A stretch of 64,000 nucleotides of DNA, taken from NCBI GenBank assembly GCA_014529385.2, contig CM043948.1, positions 79,491,291 through 79,555,290 of the forward strand, read 5' to 3'. The DNA comes from Adiantum capillus-veneris (lineage: Eukaryota; Streptophyta; Polypodiopsida; Polypodiales; Pteridaceae). Positions within the stretch are counted from its first letter, which is position 1, and each line of letters starts with the position of its first letter. The position numbers and the translations under genes were made by a program. The notes beneath the pieces are model-generated. The model searched no databases, was not told the origin of the DNA, and saw nothing but the letters and a program-made list of their open reading frames with translations. Below are positions 22,178 to 32,562 of this stretch, piece by piece.

Positions 22178-24110
22178 TAATCAGATGGGATATTCCTCGT
22201 CGTAGTTACTCTCCAAGCATCGGCAAGGGAGTCGTACTCACAAGAAGTTGTAGTGCGTGCGCATTGCCATTTGTAACACTGTCTAGGATGACCATTTCAA
22301 CAAAGCCACGTAGTGGGAAGTTTAAAGAGAATGAGCAAATCATGGGGGGCGGGGGGGGGGGATTAAGCATTCCCAGTCTTTGGTGAAAGGGTTAGCAACC
22401 CACAGAGAAATTGAAGGGTTTTTTTTTTCAACCTTTGTATTGAAGCTCCTCTGGTAATGGTAGGAAATGAGCCCGCATGTGGTGAGACAATAAGAAATGA
22501 AGCCAAAGTTTGTATTGAGGAGAATCATTGTTTTTCTCAATCTAGATTGAACACAACTAAGAGAGAGAGCTAGCATGTGAAGACCTAAGCGGTGGAGGAT
22601 GCCTTCCCAACATGATGAACCATGTGTCGGGCGTCATCATATATGCCACAAGAAGTTTTGGACAGATTCTCACAATAATTCTCACATTGTGACTTACCTC
22701 AACATCATGAGCTTCGGCGAGGGAGGCACCGCATACCTAGCTAGGTACGATTGGGGGCATGGGACCGCTGGCCCGGTGGGGGGGCCGGTGGTTCCCTGCC
22801 CCCAATCGTGCCTAGCTAGGTATGTGGTGCCTCTTGAGCAGAAGCTCACGAGGTTATGCATTGTATGAAAAACAATGGAAGAGACTCCATTTTCCTACAT
22901 GAGAAAATTTTTAAATCTTCTTGTGTGCGTGCATATAGCCTCCGGAAGAGCGGCCGAAACGGCGCTGCATTCTAAGACCAGAACATGGCCCGAAACCAGA
23001 AAAGGGAGGCCATTAGCAAGCATGCAACTCAGCCGGGTAGAGGATTCCACACCGAGGGGTCCAACACCTTTGGGGCTACTCCATGGCCGCATGGAAGAGA
23101 GTGCCAGTTGGAGAAAGAGATGGAGGGAGGTCAACTGAGAGAGGGATTGAAAAGAGAGAGTTGGAGTGAGATTTAATGGGTAAGCAAATGCAGTCAAAGT
23201 TAGACAAGCTCAAGGAGCTAGGCCATAAGAGGTGGGTGAGAATTTGCGGCCCAGGCTGGCGCATGTGTGAGTGTGGGTGTGTGGTGGAGTTTTTTTTTTT
23301 TTTTTTTTTTTTGGTGCAAACCAAGAGTGTTCAGGCTGTGGATAATACTTTGGCATATAATTAGAGCCTCAAAGACTAAGTGCTCAATACTATTATTTTA
23401 TTCATATCATTCTGAGATTCTTCTAGATTCCGTTACACAAGGCCTTCTATTGAAGGCTACACAAAATAGCAGGGTCACTGGATTCGAACGCAGACAGTGA
23501 AGATTTCAATCCCAAGGAGCGCTAGTCTATACCATGATGGTCGCAGCAGTTCCAGATTTCAAAAAAAATATGAGTGCTGAAGCTCCCGCCACATCAACAA
23601 CCTGCGCTCGCATGCTGCCAACTCTTGTGACATTTGTGACCTGCACGAGTGCTAGCTTTGTCCACGTGACACATCGCCTCCTTCGCCCGTGCTCTTGCTT
23701 TCCAAGAGGGTATCTCTGTGAGATTCGCGCTGTTTTTGAAATTTATTCCAGCCGATAGCCCCTACTGCAGATGAGTAGGTGCCCTGAGAGTGAGAGAAAG
23801 ATCGTTCCATTGATGAATAAAGTGAGAGAAACGCTGGTTGTTTGAGATGAGGGAGAGAGAGATAATGATCGAGAGAAAGAGTGACACCGACTTCTACATG
23901 AGGGTGGGTGGTGGGTAAGGAACTGCGCATAGCCCGATATGCGGTTGGTAGGGAGTGAGGGCGTGAGATATAGAAAGAGAGAAAATGAGACTGCTAGAAA
24001 TTTCTCTTGCGTAGCGGCTACATGCAATCTAGCTTAACTAACCTCCAACTCGAGGGGTTCACTATGTGTAAAACTACCGTTCACTTTATTTATCAATGCT
24101 TACGCTTTGT
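22178..24110. other. Unrecognised interior DNA of the LTR relic
   Basis: No gene is supported. It contains a C/G-rich foldback (22707-22848), a run of 9-10 G at 22354, a 27-base T run near 23290 and purine-rich patches around 23090-23170 and 23780-23990. The Ser/Leu-rich open frames there follow from those patches and are not genes. Confidence 0.5.
22707..22848. repeat. Long imperfect foldback hairpin
   Basis: Two arms of about 60 bases (22707-22766 and 22790-22848) are inverted copies with about 80 to 85 percent match, including a perfect CATACCTAGCTAGG-type core. They are separated by a 23-base G/C-rich loop. It could be a small foldback transposon or a MIRNA-like precursor. I see no clear target duplication. 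Confidence 0.7.
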
Positions 24111-24117
24111 GGATACC

Positions 24118-24290
24118 AGAAGCCAAGTGCGCATGTGGTTGAGGCATTGGGCTCCCACGGGGCACGCTTGAGCTCGAATCTAGGGGGGACTTGTCGCGTT
24201 GCATATTTGTTGGCCGTACAATCTCTTCGAGATTCTTCATTAAGGACCCGGTGGGCTTTAGCGTTGAGGACCTCATAGTAATGAAAAGAG
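24118..24290 (+). mobile_element. Candidate tRNA-derived SINE
   Basis: The segment has an A-box-like TGGTTGAGGCATTGG at 24136-24150 and a B-box-like GAGCTCGAATCT about 22 bases further. This spacing suits an internal RNA polymerase III promoter. It does not fold as a functional tRNA by inspection and continues into an unrelated body, as SINEs do. Its end and target duplication are not clear. Confidence 0.4.
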
Positions 24291-24399
24291 AAACCAAGAG
24301 GGTCCATCATGCATTCATAATAAACTAGAACATCAGATCTAGTGCACAAATTAGAAAATATACCTCACAAGGTCCGTGTTGGTCCATTTTCATTGTGAA

Positions 24400-25990
24400 A
24401 TCTAGTGGTCAGTAGGTCTCTCCAATTTCAGAAAAATAAAAAACATGTAGAAACATCTACAAAATGAAAAGTGGAAGCTGATGATTAGGAGATGAAAAGC
24501 CTCACGGAATTGGAAGGTCAAAAATCTTTTGTCCCTTCTTATATAAAGAGAGGGTGTTTGGCAAGTAACCAACCCTACAAGTTTGGCAAGTAACCAACTT
24601 CTCTTGTAGCTATTATTTCTCCTACTAAATCTTGATCTTTTAGCTTGAATATTTAAAGAAATTTAAAGACAAATACTACTTTATTTTTGTTATGAAACCA
24701 TTGACCATTATTCCAAACGTGCAAAAAAAAAAAACTGTATTCAAAAACACATTGAAATATGGATATATTAACAAGTAGTTACCATAAACTCTAGTAGATC
24801 ATATCTACACAAGAAAATGAATTGCATGAGGTGCAATATATTTACATCTACCTCTACAATACAAACTCTGATGTAACATAGTGGTGAGGTGGATATATGA
24901 GTGGGTAAAGATCTAGATTCATTTTGGCCAATTGTGAGATTTTGCTACTTTAAACATGTGTGGAAGGAACTTCCAAATCTTTGAGAACACCATGGAAGTT
25001 GCTAAGTACATAGAGATAATCCAAGAAAGCAAGGAAATATTGACTTCTATAACTAGTAACTATGGATATCATTGAGTCATTTAATCATCACCAATCCTAG
25101 CAAGACTCTACAAAGTTTCTACAACTCATACATGCAAGTATATTGCCTATTGCTCGCAGCTCAAAGGCAAGAAATGCAATCAACCCAACCAACAATGAAC
25201 GAGTTCTTTTTCATCTCGAAGAGCCTTTTGGAATGCATGTCTACGGGGAAGGTGTTTATAATTTTAGTTGAGAACAATAACATATCAAATCAATGGCAGC
25301 AAAGAGAATTCAAGGACACAAAGGATTCAAGTAGAGAAGGGAAATCAACTATACACAAAAAACCAGCAGAAGAAAATATCATCCCCATCAAATTTTTAAA
25401 CACCCATTAGGCATATATAAGCAAGCATGAGATGACTGTAAAGAAAAGCTTTGTAGAAAGGATATGCTATTAAACATAAAAAAGCAGTTCTTCTGTTTAC
25501 TTGTTTGCATAATCTAGCGACCTTTTAATTTAAGTACAATTCAAAGGCGTAGTCACTTGTCCCTATCCGCTCACATGCGAAGTGCCAAAATTTTTCCATT
25601 GTACAAGACTCTAGCTTTCATGTACTCTAAATGCATAACCTATCAAGGCAACTGTAGAATTTAGCGTAGTCATTTTCACTATTGCTACTACAATATGTTG
25701 CTTGTAGAACAATGCCATTCCATTTCTTCCACATAAGCTTCACAGAGAGAAACTACTCATGAATATTTCACTACGGGGACCATGAACCCTCCGGTGCATT
25801 TAGAGAAGATTTATCATGTTGGCAGCTACCAATAAATAAACGATATCACAACTGCTTTCATGTACCAAGATGTTGAAATCTGAAAGTCATCATGAAAGAA
25901 AAACAAACACAAGCATGTTACTTTGCCACAATAACTTGCAAGATGATAGCTTGTATAGTAGATAGAGAATTACAAAAATGCTAATGTCTC
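24400..25990. other. AT-rich DNA without recognisable gene
   Basis: One open frame (25072-25410, plus, 112 codons) has no recognisable motif and ordinary low-complexity composition; I do not call it a gene. A 17-bp direct repeat ('gtttggcaagtaaccaa') occurs twice at 24558-24599. Nothing else stands out. Confidence 0.5.
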
Positions 25991-25994
25991 TGCA

Positions 25995-26775
25995 CGTCAC
26001 TTGCGTTGAGGGCCTCCCAACCCTAGAGTGACTTTGCACCTGGTAGCCTCAACTCTTCCTCACCAGGTGGGGGCCCTTTAGGAGGGCAGTCTGGGACTGG
26101 ATCCACATCTTGTGCACATAGTCCATCATGCAGACTGTCCGGCTGCGGACCGAGGGGATCATCGATGGCATGAGGGTAGGGGTTTCCCCAGGAGGGGGGT
26201 GCCCGATTGCCCTTTAATCTCCTGTCTGTGCTGGGGGTTGCTGCAAGAAGCTTATTTTTGTGCCTCACGGGCTTGGTGACATCCTGCTTCAGTTCAGAGC
26301 TGAATCGTTCGCCAGATCGGGTGTCATGGGGACGAGGCCTCGGCAAGACGACTTTGTTGTGATAGGATAGGTCATCTTGGTGGCACTGAGTTCTCTTCTG
26401 ACAAGGAGGGATGCCTCGTCAGCCTGCAGCTCGATAATGCCGGTCTCTGGTGGCATTGGGCTTGCCTGTCAATGCTTGGCTCTCCGTTAAAAGCATGGGA
26501 TTTTTATGATTGATCGAGTCTGATGGATACTTTTTTCTGGGAGCACTTTGGTTCTTTCTTCGACTGCACATGAAGGGGGTTCTCGGTGGTAGAGGTGACC
26601 ATATGATGGTGGCACCGTGAGAGGTTCTTTTGGTGATAAGGACTTGGGCCCCGCCCTATCGGATGCTTTTTGGCATGCTCTAGTCTCTTGCTTGATTAGG
26701 TTGTTTCGTATTGAAGGTTGGCCTCCCTTGTTCTGGCCTATTGTTGATGTTTGTATTGGGTGCTGAACTCTTGGG
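25995..26775 (-). other. GC-rich segment of unknown origin with a 107-codon frame
   Basis: This 780-bp segment is visibly richer in G and C than its surroundings. On the minus strand 26023-26346 is open and encodes a Pro/Arg-rich peptide (MPRPRPHDTRSGERFSSELK start) of no family I recognise. It abuts the truncated LTR end at 26778. It could be a captured host fragment, the 5' part of a LINE, or residual element leader. I cannot tell which. Confidence 0.3.
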
Positions 26776-26777
26776 TA

Positions 26778-26810
26778 CTACTAAATAACAAAATATCAAT
26801 TTCCATTGCA
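26778..26810 (-). repeat. Truncated second LTR (33 bp) of the 20-27 kb relic
   Basis: The stretch 'aaataacaaaatatcaat' and what follows repeats 20478-20508 almost exactly and ends in TTGCA against TTACA. It is directly followed by the second GGTAAA target copy. Confidence 0.55.
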
Positions 26811-26816
26811 GGTAAA

Positions 26817-27510
26817 TGCTAGCCTACTTTATATTTGACTATATCTGTTTCTGCTTTGGGTTACCATGGGTTCATATTTATGATAGAGGTCAAGGGTTTC
26901 ATATCAGATTAGTGTGGGATTTGATTGAGAAGTTGGGCATTTAGCACTAGTTTTCTTCACCCTACCATCCCCAGTGCAATGGTTTGGTTGATAGTGCAAA
27001 TGGGTAGATCATCAAAATGCTCATGAAGTATGTCTACAAATAAGTAGAAGAATGGGAAGCTAGTCTCATGAAGTGTATATGGGCTTACGAAACCTCATAC
27101 AAAGTTGCTACTAATTTCACCCCATTCGACTTAGTTAAACGAGTCAATTTTACTTGTACATGCATGGTTGGGTGCATTAACAAGACTATGGAGAGTTAAG
27201 ACAACTCAAAAAGGTAGTTTGTAGGACACGATTTCTTGTCTTGAGACTCTACAGATGAATAGAGAAGCTATAGGACATTGATGTGAAGCAAATGGAGAAA
27301 TGAGTATCCAAGTTCAACCAAAGCCAGCTAGAGAAGAGTATACACGAGGGAAACCTAGTGATGAAATACAAGAGTTATCTGGAGTTCACTTTCTAGAAGA
27401 AGTGTGATGGACTATATAAGGTATGTAGAAGGCTTTTCCCAATGGTATCTACCCACTTGTGCAAATGAATGGTAAGTATTTCAAGCATAGAGTTGGTGCT
27501 AGGTGTGCCT
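26817..27510 (+). pseudogene. Gypsy relic: second part of integrase
   Basis: The integrase core resumes with FDYICFCFGLPW and a degraded second Asp block (DRGQGFHIRL, where the D-x-G position is partly kept). SSPYHPQCNGLVDSANG follows, in which the catalytic Glu position is Asp or Ser. The downstream C-terminal part is recognisable (QLEKSIHEGNLVMKYKS near 27320-27380). Several stops are present. A purine-rich tract at 27518-27538 may be the old polypurine tract, in which case the 3' LTR would start near 27540 and be split by the copia insertion at 27628. Confidence 0.75.
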
Positions 27511-27627
27511 CAAATGATTAAAGGGGTTGGGGGACCCACTTGAAGTGGGTTTATAAGATATAAGAATACAACATTTTACATACAGTTGCAATTGATTTTT
27601 CATTTCACTCAAAGCTTTGCTTAGTTC

Positions 27628-27711
27628 TGTTAGAAAATAAGACGTAGCTAAATAGATAATTAAGTAGATTACTTAATGGAGAGAGATAGATTTACATACA
27701 CGAGATTATAG

Positions 27712-27750
<39 letters not shown>

Positions 27751-28395
27751 CACGATATACGTGGTTCACCTAATGTGGGCTATGTCCACGGGAAAGCAGC
27801 CACTCAATGGCTTTAGTACTTCAAAACAAGAAGTAGTTTACAAAGGGATTATACCCTTAATGGAGCTCCCGGCTTGCTTCACTCTCACCACCTCACATTC
27901 ACCTTGTTGCATCAACTTCACACTATGAAATGTGTGTAGAAATGGCCTCCTTTTATAGGCCAAAAGGGCTGCCCTCTCTTATGAGAGACAGCCATGTGTA
28001 GCTGCCCTTGTGCGAATAAGTCCAAATCGGACCCTCCAATCCGCCCATGTGTGGCCGCCCTTGAGAAGACAAGTCCGCTTTTGAATTCGGCCACCGGCCA
28101 CCGGCCATTGACTTCCGACCACCGGCCAACTGACCGGTTGTTTTCCGACCACTTTCCGGTCGCCGTCCGGCCATAATATTCTGGCGAAAAGGAATATTCC
28201 GGCAAAAAAAAAAGTCTCGGGGGCCTCCGTCCCCAAGGCCCTTAAAGTTGTCCCTGATTCTTGTCCGTGAAAATTTTGGTTTCCGGTGAGTGATTTTCCT
28301 TCACGCACGATGGCTTCTCCTCATAATGGGGGCCTTACAAATGTGCACTTTTACCACAGAAAATTACAAGGGTAAATCAGGCTCCATACTTAACA
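27628..28395 (-). repeat. 3' LTR of the Tork-like copia
   Basis: This 768-bp LTR has a 32-bp GA tract (27715-27746) and a TATA box on the minus strand at 27951-27960 (CCTATAAAAGG). A U3 part is dense in CCGG/GGCCACCGG repeats (28080-28180). Frames through it are non-coding. Confidence 0.93.
27715..27746 (+). repeat. (GA)n microsatellite, short allele in the 3' LTR
   Basis: A 32-bp GA run. The copy in the other LTR is about 62 bp (32497-32558), so the tract has changed length since insertion. Confidence 0.9.
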
Positions 28396-28412
28396 ATCTC
28401 CCACTTGGAGAC
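28396..28412 (-). promoter_or_regulatory. Polypurine tract of the Tork-like copia
   Basis: The minus strand reads CTCCAAGTGGGAGAT immediately before the LTR start TGTTAAG. It is the expected plus-strand primer. Confidence 0.75.
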
Positions 28413-28455
28413 TGATCTCCAAACCAAACTTGTGACTGCTTTCCATTCTGGCTTC

Positions 28456-28801
28456 TTATCCTTGAATGCCGATTGAAGATGAGCAAAAGCTCAACTTCTC
28501 CTTGTTGACCACCTTTGTAAACATGTCTGCAGGATTTTCACTTGTATGCACCTTTCCTAGCTTTAGCTGTCCCTCTTCCAAAAGAGTGCTTACGAAGTGA
28601 TATCTCACCTCAATGTGCTTTGTCCTTGAATGAAAGGCTGAGTTCTTCACAAGATGGATAGCGCTTTGGCTATCACTGTACAAGACACAATTGTCTTGTT
28701 TGAATCCAAGCTCTTCTAAGAATCTGTGAAGCCACAGAATTTCTTTGTTTGCCTCCGTCATTGCTACATACTCTGCTTCCGTGGTAGAAGTGAAACCACT
28801 T
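28456..28801 (-). pseudogene. Tork-like copia RNase H C-terminal part
   Basis: The frame holds the RNase H end: TEAEYVAMTEANKEILWLHR, DSQSAIHLVKNSAFHSRTKH and VRYHFVSTLLEEGQLKLGKV, then TSENPADMFTK. It lies in a different phase from the upstream frame ending at 28803, so one indel near 28800 separates them. Catalytic acidic positions in this part (E and D) are present. It ends 60 bp before the polypurine tract. Confidence 0.92.
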
Positions 28802-28802
28802 T

Positions 28803-30371
28803 CTACAACTCTGAAGCCCAGCTTACTGCTGTGCCTCCAACCGTGAACACATAGCCAATAGTGCTCCTTTGAGTATCTTTGTCACCTGCCATATCTGCAT
28901 CAGCATACCCTTCTAGAAAAATATCAGTTCCTTCAAAATACAAAGCATTTGTTGTTGTCCCTTTTAGATACCTAAGTATCCACTTCACAGCTTGCCAATG
29001 CTCTTTACCTGGGTTGTCCATGAACCTACTCACAACTCCCACTGCATGTGCAATGTCTGGCCTTGTCCAGACCATAGCATACATTAGAGAACCTACCACT
29101 GCAACATATGGAAGTTTAGACATATAGGCTATCTCCTCTTGTGTCTTTGGACACATATCCTTTGTTAGTTTAAAATGACCAGCCAAAGGTGTAGAAATTG
29201 GTTTTGCATTTTGAATTGTAAACCTTTCTAGTACCTTTTTGATGTAATCTTCTTGAGATAGCTTTATTGTCTTCTTCATCCTGTCCCTTGATATCTTCAT
29301 ACCAAGTATCCTCTTTGCAACACCTAAATCTTTCATTGAAAAAGATTTGGACAGCTCCTCTTTTAGGTCTTTGATGTTCTGCATGTTAGCACTTGCAATC
29401 AACATGTCATCAACATACAACATTAGGATGATGAATTTCCCATCTCCCAAATTCTTCGTGTAGACGCAGTGATCCGAGTTGCATCTTGTGAATCCATGAT
29501 CCAACATCCATCGATCAAACTTCAAGTACCATTGTCTTGATGCTTGCTTTAAACCATACAAGCTCTTCTTTAATCTGCAAACCATTTTCTCTTTACCTTT
29601 TACTTCATACCCCTTTGGTTGAAGCATGTAGATTTCCTCCTCTAAGTCACCGTGAGGGAATGCCATATTTACATCCATTTGCTCGAGATTTAGATCATGA
29701 GCATCCACAAGGCTTAAGACAAGCTTAATTGAGTTCATTTTTACAACAAGAGAAAATATTTCATTGAATTCAATACCTTTCTTTTGAGAAAAACCTTTTA
29801 CTACAAGCCTAGAATTGTACCTTTTCTTCCCACCTTCTTCTTCCTTTAGCTTGTACACCCATTTGTTTTGAAGTGCCCGCTTACCTTTAGGCAACTCAAC
29901 CAACTCCCATGTTTGGTTGCGATGTAGTGAGTCCATCTCCACTTGCATGCTCTTCGTCCATTCTTCTTTGGATTCATGTTGCATAGATTCTTCGTATGAT
30001 TCCGGCTCTCCAGAATTTGAGATCAAGAGATGGTTGAAGGAAGGAACAAACCTTTCTGGAGGTCTACTTGCTCTTGTAGATCTTCGGGGAATAGGTTGAG
30101 GCTCTTCATTTGGTTGACGTTGTTGCACATTGTCACCGTTTGCAGTCCTTGAGTCTTCACCGTCCTCAAGCTCCATGTACTCATCACCTGTTTCTTTTGT
30201 TTGTTTTCTTTCCAAGTAATCTTTGTACATATTTTGTTCGTTAAAATTTACATCCCTACTCCTTAAGATTTTACCATCTTCAGGATTCCATAGGCGATAC
30301 CCAAAGTCTCCTTCTCCATAGCCAATGAAGAAACACTTTTTGGACTTTGCATCTAGCTTTGATCTTAGGCT
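28803..30371 (-). pseudogene. Tork-like copia reverse transcriptase and RNase H
   Basis: This frame continues in phase from the TGA at 30372. It starts with the C-terminal integrase tail (CFFIGYGEGDFGYRLWN) and an acidic linker. A full copia RT follows: KEEWTKSMQVEMDSLHRNQT, QNKWVYKLKEEEGGKKRYN, RLVVKGFSQKKGIEFNEIF, QMDVNMAFPHGDLEEEIYM, LYGLKQASRQWYLKFD, and the catalytic LMLYVDDMLIAS near 29400. RNase H begins with EGYADADMAGDKDTQRSTIG. The RT motifs are intact, and the frame ends at a TAG caused by the nearby frameshift. Confidence 0.93.
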
Positions 30372-32336
30372 TCAATCTATGTGCATGAAAGCCTCACACC
30401 CAAACACTTTGAGAAATGCATAATTCACCGGTTTACCTGTCCATGCCTCTTCTAGAACTCCCCCATCCAATGTCGTTGAGGGTGACCGATTGATTAAGTA
30501 CACAGACGTACTTACAGCTTCCTCCCAAAGCTCAAGCGGTAGGCCTGCATGTAGCCGCATGCTTCGTGCTCGTTCCATGATTGTCCTGTTCATCCTTTCC
30601 GAAATCCCATTTTGTTGAGGTGTCCTTGGGGTTGTCCTTTGCCTCCGAATTCCATTGCTAGCACAAAAGCTTTCAAAAGCTTGGCTGCAATATTCGCCTC
30701 CATTGTCGGATCTGAGGCATTTAACCTTGGTACCTGTTTCATTCTCCACAAAGGCTTTCCACCTTTGAAATATGGAAAATACATCGGATTTATTCTTCAT
30801 GACATAAACCCATGTTTTTCTAGTCGCATCGTCTATGAATGTTACAGAGTACAATGAGCCACCAAGTGATGGTGTACTTGCAGGACCCCAAACATTAGAA
30901 TGAACCAACTCAAGTTTTTTATTTTTTCTTTCATTTCCTGATTTTTGAAATTTTACGCTCTTTTGTTTACCATAAACACAATCTTCACAGAACTCTAAGT
31001 ACACTTCTTTCAAACCTGGTAGAAGCTTCTTTGTTTGAAGGATTTGCATTCCTTTGGCACTCATATGCCCAAGTCGGTAGTGCCACACCGCACTGTCAAC
31101 TTCTGTAGTTGCTGCACAAGCTGAAGGTTGCGTGCTAACAGTACACAAGTAAAGTGTACCGACTTTTTCTCCCTTGGCAACCACCAAAGATCCCTTTGAG
31201 ATCTTCCACCGCTTGTTTCCGAATGCAATGTTGTGACCTTCATTGTCCAATTGTCCTGTAGAGATCAAATTTTTGCGAAGAGAAGGAACATGTCTAACAT
31301 TTTTAAGCTTCCATTCATTTCCGTTAGCAGTTTTGACAGAAACTGTACCTTTGCCGACAATCTCACAAGCTTCATCATCTCCCAAGTATACATACCCAAA
31401 ATTACCTTTGGTGTAGTCTTGGAAATGTTGCTTGTGTGGTGTCGCATGGAATGAAGCCCCGGAATCTACTATCCAGGAATTAGACACATTGTCTAATGAG
31501 AGAATTAGAGCATCTTGCTCTACTTTACCTGCCACATTGGCCTCCGATGTTGGCTTGTTGTCTTGAGACTCTGTCTCCTTCTTCTTCTTGGACCAGAAAT
31601 CCTTCTTGACGTGGCCCTTCTTGCCGCAGTTCCAACATTCAAGAACTGACTTTGTGCGTGACTTGCTCCGCCTTGAGCGATCACGACCCTTTTGGTTTTT
31701 GAACCTCTCCTTAGGCCTTCCTCTTGTTTCCACTGATAGTGCAGCACTTGATGATTCTCCTGTGCTTCTCCTTCGCATTTCCTCGCTTAGGAGAACACCC
31801 ACAACATCATCAAACTTAAGAGTATTTGTGCCAGAGATAGAATTACTTACAGCCATCACAAGGCTGTCCCAACTATCCGGTAGAGATGATAGTATAAGGA
31901 GAGCTCGCACTTCGTCATCGAAATTGATTTTCACTGATCGAAGTTGACTTATGTTTGTGTTAAAGTCATTTAGGTGTTCTGCAACTGAACCATTCTCTTC
32001 CATCTTTAGATTGAACAAGCGCTTCATAAGAAATACCTTATTGGATGCCGATGGTTTCTCGTAGAAGTCGTCAAGTGACTTCATCAAGTCCTCCGTGGTC
32101 TTCATCTCCGAAACATTGAAGGCCACCGTTGACGCCAAGCTTAGCCGGATTGTTCCTAGTGCCTTTCGATCAAGGACAATCCATGCTTCATCTGCCATTG
32201 TTGCGGGCTTCTTCACAAGACCGCCTAGTGGCAAATAGAGGTCCTTCTGGTAGAGATAGTGTTCAATCTACATCTTCCAATGTTGGTAGTTTTTGCCGTT
32301 GAACTTCTCAATCTTGAGCTTCCCTTCCTCCGCCAT
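30372..32336 (-). pseudogene. Tork-like copia gag, protease and integrase
   Basis: I take ATG 32336 (MAEEGKLKIEKFNGKNYQHW) as the gag start. A TAG lies 23 codons later, and the frame then stays open to 30372. Gag has the UBN2-like core (MKRLFNLKMEENGSVAEHLN). The zinc knuckle CWNCGKKGHVKKDF near 31599-31640 has Phe where the fourth ligand Cys is expected. Protease shows WIVDSGASFHATP. Integrase has the HHCC region (HYRLGH, then CEDCVYGKQ) and a core with HSNVWGP, SDNGGEY and QQNGISERMN. The first catalytic Asp is therefore Asn, while D and E remain. These changes suggest a dead copy beyond the stop codons. Confidence 0.93.
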
Positions 32337-32394
32337 AACTCCCACTCAATTCAAGGAATCCTTTCCTTGAGATAATTTAGCTACGAGCAAACCT

Positions 32395-32408
32395 TGCTCT
32401 GATACCAG
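32395..32408 (-). promoter_or_regulatory. Primer binding site of the Tork-like copia
   Basis: The minus strand reads CTGGTATCAGAGCA next to the 5' LTR. This is the initiator tRNA-Met type, the same as in the copia at the window start. Confidence 0.92.
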
Positions 32409-32409
32409 T

Positions 32410-32494
32410 TGTTAGGAAATAAGACGTAGCTAAATAGATAATTAAGTAGATTACTTAATGGAGAGAGACAGATTTACATACACGAGATTATAGG

Positions 32495-32562
<68 letters not shown>

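Larger units (their letters stand above)
20063..26810 (-). mobile_element. LTR-retrotransposon relic, 6-bp target duplication, coding region lost
   Basis: GGTAAA at 20057-20062 and 26811-26816 flanks the segment, and the gypsy integrase reading is interrupted precisely here. The left end is a full 446-bp LTR (20063-20508, TGTT start, TTACA end). The last 33 bp of the segment (26778-26810) repeat the inner end of that LTR with two or three differences, so they are a truncated second LTR. Orientation is probably minus: the LTR has a TATA-like CAATAAATACG on the minus strand, and a purine-rich AACAAAGAGGTA lies next to its minus-strand start. No gag or pol motif is visible inside; the interior holds other repeats and unrecognised DNA. 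Confidence 0.55.

Noticed and set aside
23652-24027. Ser/Leu-rich minus-strand open frames (92-94 codons)
   Set aside because: They follow a purine-rich plus strand and overlap each other in different phases; no motif or codon pattern supports a gene.
24136-24180. tRNA gene
   Set aside because: A- and B-box-like words are present but I cannot form an acceptor stem or anticodon arm, so only a SINE head is proposed.
25072-25410. 112-codon plus-strand frame as a host gene
   Set aside because: No recognised motif, no neighbouring exon-like frames, and it lies inside the LTR relic.
27918-28308. Overlapping minus-strand frames, also at 32730-33130
   Set aside because: They are LTR promoter-region sequence of the copia element, GGCCACCGG-rich, with no protein motif.
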